A stretch of 41,565 nucleotides of DNA, from assembly GCA_900078375.1 (NCBI GenBank), contig FLQS01000027.1:33648-75212 (forward strand), read 5' to 3'. The notes below the pieces were generated by a model that saw only the letters and a program-made list of their open reading frames with translations, searched no databases and was not told the origin of the DNA. The translations under genes and the position numbers were made by a program. This DNA comes from an uncultured Mycobacterium sp. (GTDB taxonomy: Bacteria; Actinomycetota; Actinomycetes; Mycobacteriales; Mycobacteriaceae). Positions 7,360 through 13,907 of the stretch are shown in pieces (position 1 is the stretch's first letter; every line of letters begins with the position of its first letter).

Positions 7360-8543
7360 TCGCCTTCGCCCTGCTGGCGTACTCGTTCGCCGCGATCATG
7401 GTCGGCACCACGCTGCCTACCCCGCTGTACGCGCTGTACTCGGAGCGCATGCACTTCGCGGTGCTGACCACGACGGTCATCTACGCCACCTACGCCGGCG
7501 GGGTGTTGTTCGCGCTGCTGGTGTTCGGCCGATGGTCCGACGCCATCGGCCGTCGGCCCGTGCTGCTGGCCGGCACGGTCAGCGCGCTGGCCAGCGCCGT
7601 GGTGTTCCTGATGGCGGATTCGGTGCCGCTGCTGCTGGTGGGCCGAGTGCTGTCCGGGTTATCGGCGGGCCTGTTCACCGGAACCGCCACCGCGGCGGTC
7701 ATCGAGGCCGCACCACCGAGCTGGCGGACGCGCGCGCCGGCGGTGGCCACCATCGCCAACATCGGCGGTCTGGGCGCCGGGCCGGTGCTGGCCGGAATCC
7801 TGGCGCAGTACGCGCCGATCCCGCTGCGGCTCACCTTCTTCGTGCACATCGCGCTCGTCGTGCTGGCGGCGGTCGCGGTGCTGCTGGTACCGGAGACGTC
7901 CAGCCGAACCGGAAAGCTGGGACTGCAACGGCTTTCGGTGCCGCCCGAGGTTCGGCCGGTGTTCATCGTCGCCGCGCTGGCCGCGTTCGCCGGGTTTGCC
8001 GTCACCGGCTTGTTCACCTCGGTAGCGCCGTCGCTGCTGACCGACATCATCGGGAACGGCAATCACGCGCTGGCCGGCCTGATGGCCGGATCCATCTTCG
8101 GCGCCTCGGCGATCGCGCAGATCGCCGGTGCGCGCATCGCACCGCAGCGCGCCGTCGCGCTCGGGTGCGCCATCCTGGCCGCAGGCATGGGTGTTCTCGT
8201 TGTGGCGCTGCACTATTCGTCGCTGTCCGGATTGATCGCCGCGGCGGTGGTGTCCGGTATCGGCCAGGGCATCAGCTTCAGCCGCGGACTGGCTGCCGTC
8301 GCCGAGCGCACCCCCGCGCAGCGCCGAGCCGAAGTCAGCTCCACCTATTTCGTGGTGGCCTACGTCGCGATCTCGATCCCGGTGATCGGCGAGGGTTTCG
8401 CCGCCCAGGCCTGGGGCCTGCGCACCGGCGGAACCGTGTTCGCCGCAGCGGTCGGGGTGCTGGCACTCGCCTGCCTGGCGGCCATCCTCTGGCAGGAATC
8501 CCAGGAGAAATCAGGTAGATCTACCTACGCCGAAGCGGGCTAG
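7338..8543 (+). CDS. MFS transporter
   Basis: The 401-residue membrane protein has the 12-helix pattern of the major facilitator superfamily and the loop signature GRWSDAIGRRPVLL (residues 57-70). It resembles drug or metabolite efflux proteins, but the substrate cannot be read from the sequence. The start at ATG 7338 (MSPTRRDFAFAL) has neither a clear ribosome binding site nor a leaderless -10 box, so the start is less certain than for its neighbours. A 12-bp inverted repeat brackets it. The gene lies 101 bases after the symporter and could be read through from it. Confidence 0.85.
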   Translation: MSPTRRDFAFALLAYSFAAIMVGTTLPTPLYALYSERMHFAVLTTTVIYATYAGGVLFALLVFGRWSDAIGRRPVLLAGTVSALASAVVFLMADSVPLLLVGRVLSGLSAGLFTGTATAAVIEAAPPSWRTRAPAVATIANIGGLGAGPVLAGILAQYAPIPLRLTFFVHIALVVLAAVAVLLVPETSSRTGKLGLQRLSVPPEVRPVFIVAALAAFAGFAVTGLFTSVAPSLLTDIIGNGNHALAGLMAGSIFGASAIAQIAGARIAPQRAVALGCAILAAGMGVLVVALHYSSLSGLIAAAVVSGIGQGISFSRGLAAVAERTPAQRRAEVSSTYFVVAYVAISIPVIGEGFAAQAWGLRTGGTVFAAAVGVLALACLAAILWQESQEKSGRSTYAEAG

Positions 8544-8651
8544 CCGGGACGACGGCCTGTACTGCACCGCAGTCATGCTCGTTGCCCTGGTGAGCGCGCG
8601 CATCATGTGCGGAAGTCGCTCTGCAGCAATGCTTCCCGAGCAGATCGCCGA

Positions 8652-8828
8652 CTAGCCGCTCTTGCGGCGGAACTCCCGACGGTTCTCCACCGGCCCCTGC
8701 GTGCGGGATTGCTTGGCACCGCGGTCGGTGTGCGCGGAGCCGCTCGCCGATTTCGTCTTCTTCCGCTCCAGCGCCTCGCGGAACTTCTGCTTGGTGTCGT
8801 CCTGCGGATCGGACTCTGATTCGGCCAT
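8652..8828 (-). CDS. DUF5302 small hydrophilic protein
   Basis: The 58-residue protein starts MAESESDPQDDTKQKF and ends GPVENRREFRRKSG. Both ends match the mycobacterial DUF5302 family (Rv1155A-like) as I recall it. It is strongly charged, with no membrane segment or cysteine. Its function is unknown. The longer open frame upstream is rejected because TAGGCT (8836-8841) lies 7 bases before ATG 8828, giving a leaderless start. The gene follows the F420-binding protein gene on the same strand, 58 bases after it. Confidence 0.88.
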   Translation of the reverse strand: MAESESDPQDDTKQKFREALERKKTKSASGSAHTDRGAKQSRTQGPVENRREFRRKSG

Positions 8829-8835
8829 ACCGGTC

Positions 8836-8841
8836 AGCCTA
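8836..8841 (-). promoter_or_regulatory. -10 hexamer, leaderless start of DUF5302 gene
   Basis: TAGGCT on the minus strand, 7 bases before ATG 8828, fits TANNNT. Confidence 0.5.
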
Positions 8842-8886
8842 ACGTGGCGCGGGCCAGATGCCGGAGGCATCCCAAAAAGGCCTGAG

Positions 8887-9330
8887 TCAGCGGATGCCCG
8901 GCGGCATTCCGTAGACATGCGAGATCGGCATCGTCAGCAGCACCCGGCGGTCGGTGACCATGGCGCGGCGGTAGTCGTCCCAATCCGGATGCTCACCGGC
9001 GACGTTGCGATAGAGGGCGATGAGCGCCTCGACGGTGTCGTCATCCGGTGAGGCCGCAGGCGGGGTGAGGATGGAGTTCCCCTCGGCGACGGCATAGGAC
9101 CAGCCGTCGTCCGAGGACACCAGGATCGAGGCCCGCGGGTCGCGCCGCAGGTTGCGGGTCTTGGCGCGCGGTTCGGTGATGGAAACCTCGATCGCCAGAC
9201 TCCGCGGGTCGAAGTGATACGTCACGTTGGACAACTGCGGACGGCCGTCACGTTTGATGGTCGCGAGTACACCGAGTTTGTTACCCGCGATCAGCGCCAG
9301 CAGCTTGTCGTCGAACACGTGACGGGCCAT
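8887..9330 (-). CDS. F420-binding PPOX-class split-barrel protein (Rv1155-like)
   Basis: The 147-residue protein matches the M. tuberculosis Rv1155 pattern from end to end: MARHVFDDKLLALIAGN at the start, the AEPRAKTRNLRRDPRAS-like core at about residues 55-70, and SHVYGMPPGIR at the end. Rv1155 is a flavin/deazaflavin oxidoreductase-fold protein that binds coenzyme F420. This subgroup (FDOR-B) includes biliverdin reductases. The true substrate is open. Divergent from DUF1697 with only 31 bases between the starts. TAGTCT (9337-9342) 6 bases before the ATG gives a leaderless start. Confidence 0.9.
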   Translation of the reverse strand: MARHVFDDKLLALIAGNKLGVLATIKRDGRPQLSNVTYHFDPRSLAIEVSITEPRAKTRNLRRDPRASILVSSDDGWSYAVAEGNSILTPPAASPDDDTVEALIALYRNVAGEHPDWDDYRRAMVTDRRVLLTMPISHVYGMPPGIR

Positions 9331-9336
9331 CCATCG

Positions 9337-9342
9337 AGACTA
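9337..9342 (-). promoter_or_regulatory. -10 hexamer, leaderless start of F420-binding gene
   Basis: TAGTCT on the minus strand, 6 bases before ATG 9330. The opposite promoter's -10 box is 7 bases away. Confidence 0.55.
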
Positions 9343-9348
9343 CGTCGC

Positions 9349-9354
9349 TAGCAT
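9349..9354 (+). promoter_or_regulatory. -10 hexamer, leaderless start of DUF1697 gene
   Basis: TAGCAT on the plus strand, 7 bases before ATG 9362. Divergent from the box at 9337-9342. Confidence 0.55.
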
Positions 9355-9361
9355 CGAGAAC

Positions 9362-9883
9362 ATGACCCGCTATGCGGCTTTCCTGCGCGGCGTGAACGTC
9401 GGTGGCGTGAACATGAAGATGGCCGACGTCGCCGCGGCACTGACCGACGCCGGATTCACGAACGTGAGGACCATCCTCGCTAGCGGCAACGTGGTGCTCG
9501 ACAGTGACACCACCGCGGCGAAGACGCGCACGGAAGCCGAAGCCGCACTGCGGGATGCGTTCGGCTACGACGCGTGGGTGCTGGTCTACGACCTCAAGAC
9601 GGTTGGCGCCGTCGCCGAGGCGTACCCGTTCGAAGCCGAAGTCGAGGGCCACCACTCATATGTCACGTTCGTCAGCGATCCCGCTGTCCTTGATGAGCTC
9701 GCCGCCCTGGCCGACGACGCCGGACCCGAGGAGAAGATCGCCCGCGGCGACGGCGTCGTCTACTGGCAGGTACCCAAGAATTCCACCCTGGACTCGACCA
9801 TCGGCAAGACGATGGGCAAGAAGCGCTACAAGTCCTCGACCACGACGCGCAATCTGCGCACCCTGGCAAAGGTAGTGCGATGA
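9362..9883 (+). CDS. DUF1697 family protein
   Basis: The 173-residue protein begins MTRYAAFLRGVNVGGVNMKM, the defining start of DUF1697. It continues with TNVRTILASGNVVLDS (residues 32-47) and ends with a basic tail (KKRYKSSTTTRNLRTLAKV), also typical. The family fold is alpha-beta and the function is unknown. ATG 9362 is preceded by TAGCAT and no ribosome binding site. Its stop overlaps the methyltransferase start in ATGA, so the two are one operon, as with Rv1154c-Rv1153c in M. tuberculosis (recalled). Confidence 0.88.
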   Translation: MTRYAAFLRGVNVGGVNMKMADVAAALTDAGFTNVRTILASGNVVLDSDTTAAKTRTEAEAALRDAFGYDAWVLVYDLKTVGAVAEAYPFEAEVEGHHSYVTFVSDPAVLDELAALADDAGPEEKIARGDGVVYWQVPKNSTLDSTIGKTMGKKRYKSSTTTRNLRTLAKVVR

Positions 9884-10707
9884 CAGCGGAAAAAGTCGCC
9901 GCAAGCGAACTGAGCGGCGTCTCGGAGACCGCGCTGATGACGCTCAACGGTCGCGCCCATCAGGCCGGTCTACCCGGCCCGATCCTGCACGACCCGATGG
10001 CCATTACGCTCGTCGACGCCATCGATTTCGACTTCGACAAGTTCGGCCGCAAGGGCCAGGAGATGGCGCTGCGCTCACTGGCCGTCGATGCCTGCGCGGT
10101 CGATTACCTGCGCCGGCATCCGCAGGCCACCGTCGTCGCATTGGCCGAGGGCTTCCAGACCAGCTTCTGGCGAGTGAGCGAGGCGATGCCCGATCCGCAG
10201 TTCCGCTGGCTGTCGATAGACCTGGCACCGGTGATCGAGCTGCGCGAGCGGCTACTGCCGTCCTCGCCGCGGATCACCGCACTGGGGCAGTCCGCACTGG
10301 ACTACAGCTGGATGGACCGGGTGGACAGCGGCAACGGCGTGTTCATCACCGCCGAGGGTCTGCTGATGTACCTGCAGCCCGACGAGGCGATGGATCTTAT
10401 CGCCCAGTGCGCCAAGCGTTTTCCCGGCGGACAGATGTTCTTCGACCTGCCGCCGGTACTGGTCAAAAGACTCGCCCCGAAAGGGATGAAGTCCTCGCGG
10501 CACTACCGGGTGCCGCCGATGCCGTTCAGCCTCAGCACCGTCCAACTGGCCGACCTGGTCAACACCGTGCCAGGAATCAAAGCCGTGCATGACATCCCGA
10601 TGCCGAAGGGCCGTGGCTTCTTTTTCAAGACGCTGTTCCCCGCGATCTGGCACTTCGGCCCAACGAAGCGTTTCCGCGGGGCCTACACCCTGCTGGAATT
10701 CGGCTAG
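9880..10707 (+). CDS. class I SAM-dependent methyltransferase, PPM/LCMT type (Rv1153c-like)
   Basis: The 275-residue protein resembles the leucine carboxyl methyltransferase/TcmP-like group, annotated omt in M. tuberculosis. Seen features are the N-terminal SGVSETALMTLNGRAHQA, a SAM-site segment VVALAEGFQTSFWR (about residues 87-100) and VFITAEGLLMYLQPDEA (about 149-165). The usual glycine of motif I is replaced by EGF, as in this subgroup. It probably methylates an oxygen on a small molecule or polyketide; the substrate is unknown. It overlaps DUF1697 by four bases. A 17-bp tandem duplication covers its last codons and stop. Confidence 0.85.
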   Translation: MTAEKVAASELSGVSETALMTLNGRAHQAGLPGPILHDPMAITLVDAIDFDFDKFGRKGQEMALRSLAVDACAVDYLRRHPQATVVALAEGFQTSFWRVSEAMPDPQFRWLSIDLAPVIELRERLLPSSPRITALGQSALDYSWMDRVDSGNGVFITAEGLLMYLQPDEAMDLIAQCAKRFPGGQMFFDLPPVLVKRLAPKGMKSSRHYRVPPMPFSLSTVQLADLVNTVPGIKAVHDIPMPKGRGFFFKTLFPAIWHFGPTKRFRGAYTLLEFG

Positions 10708-10722
10708 GGCTGGAATTCGGCT
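10692..10722 (+). repeat. 17-bp tandem duplication across a stop codon
   Basis: GCTGGAATTCGGCT occurs at 10692-10705 and again at 10709-10722. The first copy holds the last codons of the methyltransferase gene and leads into its TAG. The second copy follows in another frame. Confidence 0.8.
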
Positions 10723-10737
10723 GACGCCTCAGCCGAA
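10716..10737. terminator. hairpin between convergent genes
   Basis: TTCGGCTGA (10716-10724) pairs perfectly with TCAGCCGAA (10729-10737) around a CGCC loop. The right arm holds the stop of the minus-strand GntR gene. It probably serves both convergent genes. No T-run follows. Confidence 0.5.
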
Positions 10738-11094
10738 CGCCGAGTCCAAATACTGCAGCGCCTCGCGCTTGCCCAGCCCGAGCACGCGGGCGGCCTCCAC
10801 GTAAGCGTTGGCTGCCGCAGCCATGGCGGCGTCGGCCGGATCGGCACGCGCCACGAACGTCCCGAATCGGCCCCGGGTTTCGACGATCCCCGCGGTCTCC
10901 AGTTCCCGGTAGGCGCGCGCCACGGTGTTCACCGCCAGCCCAAGCTGGCCGGCCAGCTCACGCACCGTCGGCAACCTGGTGCCGGGCGGCAACCGCCCCT
11001 CGCGAATACCCTCGATGACCTGCGTTCTGAGCTGATCAAACAGTGGACGCGCCGCCCCTGCGTCTATGCGCAGTCCAAGCCCCAACTCCGACAC
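10729..11094 (-). CDS. GntR-family regulator, short YtrA-like type (Rv1152-like)
   Basis: The 121-residue protein has a winged helix-turn-helix at about residues 14-83 (FDQLRTQVIEGIREG, PTVRELAGQLGLAVNTVARAYRELE, GIVETRGRFGTFV) and only a short C-terminal helical tail. This is the YtrA layout, with no large ligand-binding domain. GTG 11094 was chosen over an upstream start because GATACT (11101-11106) precedes it by 6 bases and the upstream part would cross the sirtuin start. It is divergent from the sirtuin gene with 37 bases between, so control of that promoter and of its own is likely (inference). Confidence 0.85.
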   Translation of the reverse strand: MSELGLGLRIDAGAARPLFDQLRTQVIEGIREGRLPPGTRLPTVRELAGQLGLAVNTVARAYRELETAGIVETRGRFGTFVARADPADAAMAAAANAYVEAARVLGLGKREALQYLDSAFG

Positions 11095-11100
11095 CCGCTC

Positions 11101-11106
11101 AGTATC
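11101..11106 (-). promoter_or_regulatory. -10-like hexamer, leaderless start of gntR gene
   Basis: GATACT on the minus strand, 6 bases before GTG 11094. It departs from TANNNT in the first base. Confidence 0.4.
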
Positions 11107-11118
11107 GCTTAGACCGGC

Positions 11119-11124
11119 TATTTT
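11119..11124 (+). promoter_or_regulatory. -10 hexamer, leaderless start of sirtuin gene
   Basis: TATTTT on the plus strand, 7 bases before GTG 11132. An ATG at 11130 is out of frame. Confidence 0.5.
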
Positions 11125-11131
11125 GGGGGAT

Positions 11132-11857
11132 GTGCGTATCGCGGTGTTGAGCGGGGCGGGGATATCCGCCGAGAGTGGTGTGCCGACGTTTCGCGACGAC
11201 AAGACCGGGCTGTGGGCCAAGTACGACCCGTACGAGCTGTCCAGCACCGACGGCTGGCAAAGCCATCCCGAACGGGTGTGGGCCTGGTATCTGTGGCGGC
11301 ATCACCTGGTCGAGCGGGTGCAGCCCAACGACGGTCACCGTGCGGTGGCGGCCTGGCAGGACTACGCCGACATCACCGTGGTGACACAGAACGTCGACAA
11401 TCTGCACGAGCGGGCCGGCAGCCAGACGGTGCATCATCTGCACGGCAGCCTCTTCGAATTCTGGTGCGACACCTGCGGTTCTCGCTACCACGGCCCGCTG
11501 CCGGATATGCCCGAGCCCGAGTTGGAGAAGATGCCGCCGCAGTGTGAGTGCGGCGGGCTGATCCGCCCCGGCATCGTGTGGTTCGGTGAGCAGTTGCCCG
11601 ACGAGCCGTGGCAGGCGTCGGTTGAGACGGTGGCCACCGCCGACGTGCTGGTGGTCGTCGGCACCTCAGCGATTGTCTACCCCGCGGCCGGGCTGCCCGA
11701 TGTGGCACTGGCCCGCGGCGTGGTCGTCGTCGAGGTCAATCCGGAACCGACCCCACTGTCGGACAACGCGACCATTTCGATCCGGGAGTCGGCGAGCGCA
11801 GCACTGCCGCGGCTGCTGCAGCAGTTGCCCGAGCTATTGCAAGCCAGGCAGAACTAA
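11132..11857 (+). CDS. cobB: NAD-dependent protein deacylase, class III sirtuin (Rv1151c-like)
   Basis: The 241-residue enzyme removes acyl groups from lysines using NAD. Visible are the NAD-binding GAGISAESGVPTFR (residues 8-21), TQNVDNLHERAG (85-96), catalytic His104 in HLHGS, the zinc cysteines Cys112, Cys115, Cys138 and Cys140, and VVGTSAIVYPAAG. Tyr53 and Arg56 (YLWR) form the YxxR pair that marks desuccinylase/demalonylase activity in SIRT5-type sirtuins. GTG 11132 matches the M. tuberculosis protein start as remembered. Likely targets include acyl-CoA synthetases. Its stop overlaps that of the convergent methyltransferase. Confidence 0.93.
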   Translation: MRIAVLSGAGISAESGVPTFRDDKTGLWAKYDPYELSSTDGWQSHPERVWAWYLWRHHLVERVQPNDGHRAVAAWQDYADITVVTQNVDNLHERAGSQTVHHLHGSLFEFWCDTCGSRYHGPLPDMPEPELEKMPPQCECGGLIRPGIVWFGEQLPDEPWQASVETVATADVLVVVGTSAIVYPAAGLPDVALARGVVVVEVNPEPTPLSDNATISIRESASAALPRLLQQLPELLQARQN

Positions 11858-12489
11858 GCGCCCTTCGTCGCCCGGCCGAGCGCAACCTCCTGCGCCGGCA
11901 GCGGCACCCACGCGGGCAACATGGCCTCGCGACGCGCGGTGTCGATGACGAACCCGGCGCCCGCGATGGACCGCTCCGTCTCGCGGTGGGTGTGGCAGTT
12001 TCCGGTGAACCGCGGCCAGATCGTGGCGTCAGCCAGCCGCTGCAACCCGCCCCGCCAGCCGGGAACGGCGATGTGCTCGAAGTAGCGCAGCTGGCCGCCG
12101 GGCTTCAGCACGGCGTTGAGCTGACGCAGCACCCCGTCCGGGTCGGCCACCGAGCACAGCACCAGCGAGCAGACCACCGCGTCGAAGGGTTCGGTAGCAG
12201 GCATCGTCTCGATCGTCGACTCGATCAGCGTGACCGGAACCGGGGCCGCCGCCGCGGCCTGTTTGGCCAGTGGCGCCAGGCGGGTCTCGGGTTCGAGTGC
12301 GACGACCTCGGTCACCGAATCGGGGTAGAACGCGAAGTTGGATCCGGTGCCCGCGCCCACCTCGAGGACACGCCCGGACAGCCCTAAGAGATTGGCCCGG
12401 CGGAGGTCCCGCATGGCTCGTGACTCGTGGGCCGAAAGCACGGTCCAGAAGCGAGCGAAGAACGGATGGTCAAAAGTCTGTTGTGCCAT
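11854..12489 (-). CDS. class I SAM-dependent methyltransferase (Rv1147-like)
   Basis: The 211-residue protein has SAM motif I VLEVGAGTGSNF (residues 41-52), an acidic LEPETR loop (65-70) and FDAVVCSLVLCSVADP in the motif II region. It belongs to the UbiE/PMT-like group, and a lipid head group is a possible substrate (inference). ATG 12489 is preceded by AGGAAGGA at a good distance. A longer upstream frame would cross the operator array and is rejected. The stop overlaps the sirtuin stop on the other strand. The divergent region upstream carries four repeated 14-bp near-palindromes, so this gene is probably repressed or induced by a dedicated regulator. Confidence 0.87.
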   Translation of the reverse strand: MAQQTFDHPFFARFWTVLSAHESRAMRDLRRANLLGLSGRVLEVGAGTGSNFAFYPDSVTEVVALEPETRLAPLAKQAAAAAPVPVTLIESTIETMPATEPFDAVVCSLVLCSVADPDGVLRQLNAVLKPGGQLRYFEHIAVPGWRGGLQRLADATIWPRFTGNCHTHRETERSIAGAGFVIDTARREAMLPAWVPLPAQEVALGRATKGA

Positions 12490-12545
12490 GGCTTGTGATG
12501 TCCTTCCTGGTGGAAACCAGCCTAGTCGTCGGCGGTTTTTGCCCC

Positions 12546-12620
12546 TGACCTGCGAGTAAGTGACTCGCCAGTAACCCACGACCTGACTCACGAGTAACCC
12601 AGCACCTGACTCGGGAGTAA
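12546..12620. promoter_or_regulatory. array of four 14-bp near-palindromic operators
   Basis: Four related 14-mers follow one another: TGACCTGCGAGTAA (12546-12559), TGACTCGCCAGTAA (12561-12574), TGACTCACGAGTAA (12584-12597) and TGACTCGGGAGTAA (12607-12620). The last three are exactly 23 bp apart. The consensus TGACTCnCGAGTAA is nearly its own reverse complement, as expected for a dimeric regulator such as a TetR protein. The array lies between the divergent starts at 12489 and 12687. Confidence 0.75.
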
Positions 12621-12667
12621 GAATTGCCATCAAACTCCGAATCGTGGCTCAAAGTTTCCTTAATAGA

Positions 12668-12680
12668 GACTCATAGAGTC
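12668..12680. promoter_or_regulatory. related inverted repeat over the -10 box of the peptide gene
   Basis: GACTCATAGAGTC is a 5-bp inverted repeat with a 3-base centre. Its arms match the GACTC/GAGT arms of the upstream array. It overlaps the -10 hexamer at 12674-12679. Confidence 0.45.
12674..12679 (+). promoter_or_regulatory. -10 hexamer, leaderless start of small acidic peptide gene
   Basis: TAGAGT on the plus strand, 7 bases before ATG 12687. No ribosome binding site is visible. Confidence 0.5.
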
Positions 12681-12686
12681 CTGAGT

Positions 12687-12818
12687 ATGTGGATCGACGA
12701 CACCAGTGCCGATGTCATCAAGATCGATTTCGATGAGCTCTACCACGGAGATTTCCTGGTGGAGGGTGATACCTCGGAGCAGTTCGAGGATCTCCCCCCG
12801 CTGGCTAACGCCAGCTGA
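12687..12818 (+). CDS. 43-residue acidic peptide, function unknown
   Basis: The peptide begins MWIDDTSADVIKIDFDEL and ends EDLPPLANAS. It has 12 acidic residues and only one lysine, and no signal peptide, membrane segment or cysteine. Coding is supported by codon use: about three quarters of third positions are G or C although the local DNA is less GC-rich than its surroundings. A leaderless -10 box sits at the right place, and the stop lies inside a small hairpin followed by two larger ones. I do not recognise the family. A peptide precursor (RiPP type) is conceivable because of the leader-like acidic body, but no maturation enzyme is nearby apart from the divergent methyltransferase. Confidence 0.6.
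   Translation: MWIDDTSADVIKIDFDELYHGDFLVEGDTSEQFEDLPPLANAS
12800..12815 (+). terminator. small hairpin ending at the peptide stop
   Basis: GCTGGC and GCCAGC pair perfectly around a TAAC loop, directly before the TGA at 12816-12818. Confidence 0.35.
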
Positions 12819-12830
12819 GCCAAGCGCCGA

Positions 12831-12867
12831 ACGGCGCCACCACCGCTGAATAGCGGCGTGGCGCCGT
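12831..12867. terminator. large GC-rich hairpin after the peptide gene
   Basis: ACGGCGCCAC (12831-12840) pairs with GTGGCGCCGT (12858-12867). An inner CCGCT/AGCGG stem and a GAAT loop continue it, with a small internal bulge. There is no T-run, as is common for mycobacterial terminators. Confidence 0.5.
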
Positions 12868-12890
12868 CGGAGAGCTTCTAGTTCGCGTGT

Positions 12891-12918
12891 AGTGCCCGCC
12901 TGAGATCAGGCGGGCACT
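12891..12918. terminator. perfect 13-bp hairpin with T-run, bidirectional
   Basis: AGTGCCCGCCTGA is followed after two bases by its exact complement TCAGGCGGGCACT and then TTT on the plus strand. It contains the stop codon of the minus-strand nitronate monooxygenase-like gene. It likely separates the convergent units. Confidence 0.65.
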
Positions 12919-13907
12919 TTCGCGTCTGCACTGGATGTGACCATCCCGGCCAGCCTTCCACCGATGATGTCCTCGGCTTCGCTGACGATCCGGCTGATCA
13001 GCTCGCCACACGTCGGGATGTCGTTGATCAGGCCCATTGCGGTGCCGACGGTCCAGATGCCGGCGTCGATATCACCGTCGTCGAACACCTTGCGGCCACG
13101 CACGCCGGCCACCAGATCCTTGACGTCCTCGAACTGGCCGCCGCCCTTGAGGATGTCCACGACTTCGCGTGAGACGACGTTGGAGGCCACCCGAGCGGTG
13201 TTGTGCAGGCTGCGGAAGATCAGCTCGGTGCCGCGCTCGTCGCCGGCCACGATCGCTTCCTTGACGTTCTGGTGGATGCAGGACTCAGCAGTGCACATGA
13301 ACCGCGACCCCATGTTGATGCCGTCGGCGCCCAGCGCCAGCGCAGCCACCAGGCCACGCGCATCGGCGAACCCGCCGGAGGCGATCATCGGGATCTCGAT
13401 CTTGTCGGCTGCGGCCGGGATCAGCACCAGGCCCGGGACGTCGTCCTCACCCGGATGTCCCGCGCATTCGAAACCGTCGATGCTGATGCCGTCCACGCCC
13501 AGGCTCTGCGCTTTGACCGCATGGCGCACCGAGGTGCACTTGTGCAGCACCTTGATGCCGTTGTCGTGGAACATCGGCAGATGCGGGGCCGGGTTGGACC
13601 CGGCGGTCTCCACGATCTTGATGCCGGCGTCGACGATGACCTGGCGGTACTCGTCATAGGGCGGCGGGTTGATCGCCGGCAGGATCGTCAGGTTCACCCC
13701 GAACGGCTTGTCGGTCAGATCCCGGGTGCGGGCGATCTCGTTGGCCAGGTCCGCCGGTGTCGGCTGAGTGAGTGCCGTGATGAAACCTAGCCCACCCGCA
13801 TTGGCAACGGCCGCAACGAGTTCCGCGCGACCAACCCACTGCATACCGCCCTGGGCAATCGGGTGCTCCACACCGAAAACCTCGGTGAACTTCGTCGTGA
13901 GGCTCAT
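12906..13907 (-). CDS. nitronate monooxygenase / 2-nitropropane dioxygenase family flavoprotein
   Basis: The 333-residue TIM-barrel flavoprotein has the family segments FGVEHPIAQGGMQWVG (residues 10-25), ANAGGLGFITA (35-45), DGISIDGFECAGHPGE (about 138-153) and the FMN phosphate site ASGGFADARGLVAALALGAD. It may oxidise nitronates or act on another nitro or enoyl compound; family members vary and the substrate is uncertain. In this context (SDR, mcr) a role in lipid breakdown is possible. Its ATG overlaps the SDR stop in ATGA, so it is the last gene of the mcr-SDR-NMO run on this strand. Confidence 0.9.
   Translation of the reverse strand: MSLTTKFTEVFGVEHPIAQGGMQWVGRAELVAAVANAGGLGFITALTQPTPADLANEIARTRDLTDKPFGVNLTILPAINPPPYDEYRQVIVDAGIKIVETAGSNPAPHLPMFHDNGIKVLHKCTSVRHAVKAQSLGVDGISIDGFECAGHPGEDDVPGLVLIPAAADKIEIPMIASGGFADARGLVAALALGADGINMGSRFMCTAESCIHQNVKEAIVAGDERGTELIFRSLHNTARVASNVVSREVVDILKGGGQFEDVKDLVAGVRGRKVFDDGDIDAGIWTVGTAMGLINDIPTCGELISRIVSEAEDIIGGRLAGMVTSSADAKVPA

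Noticed and set aside
8857..8871. GATGCC/GGCATC hairpin after the F420-binding gene.
   Set aside because: In the direction of transcription the T-run comes before the stem, not after, so it is not a convincing terminator.
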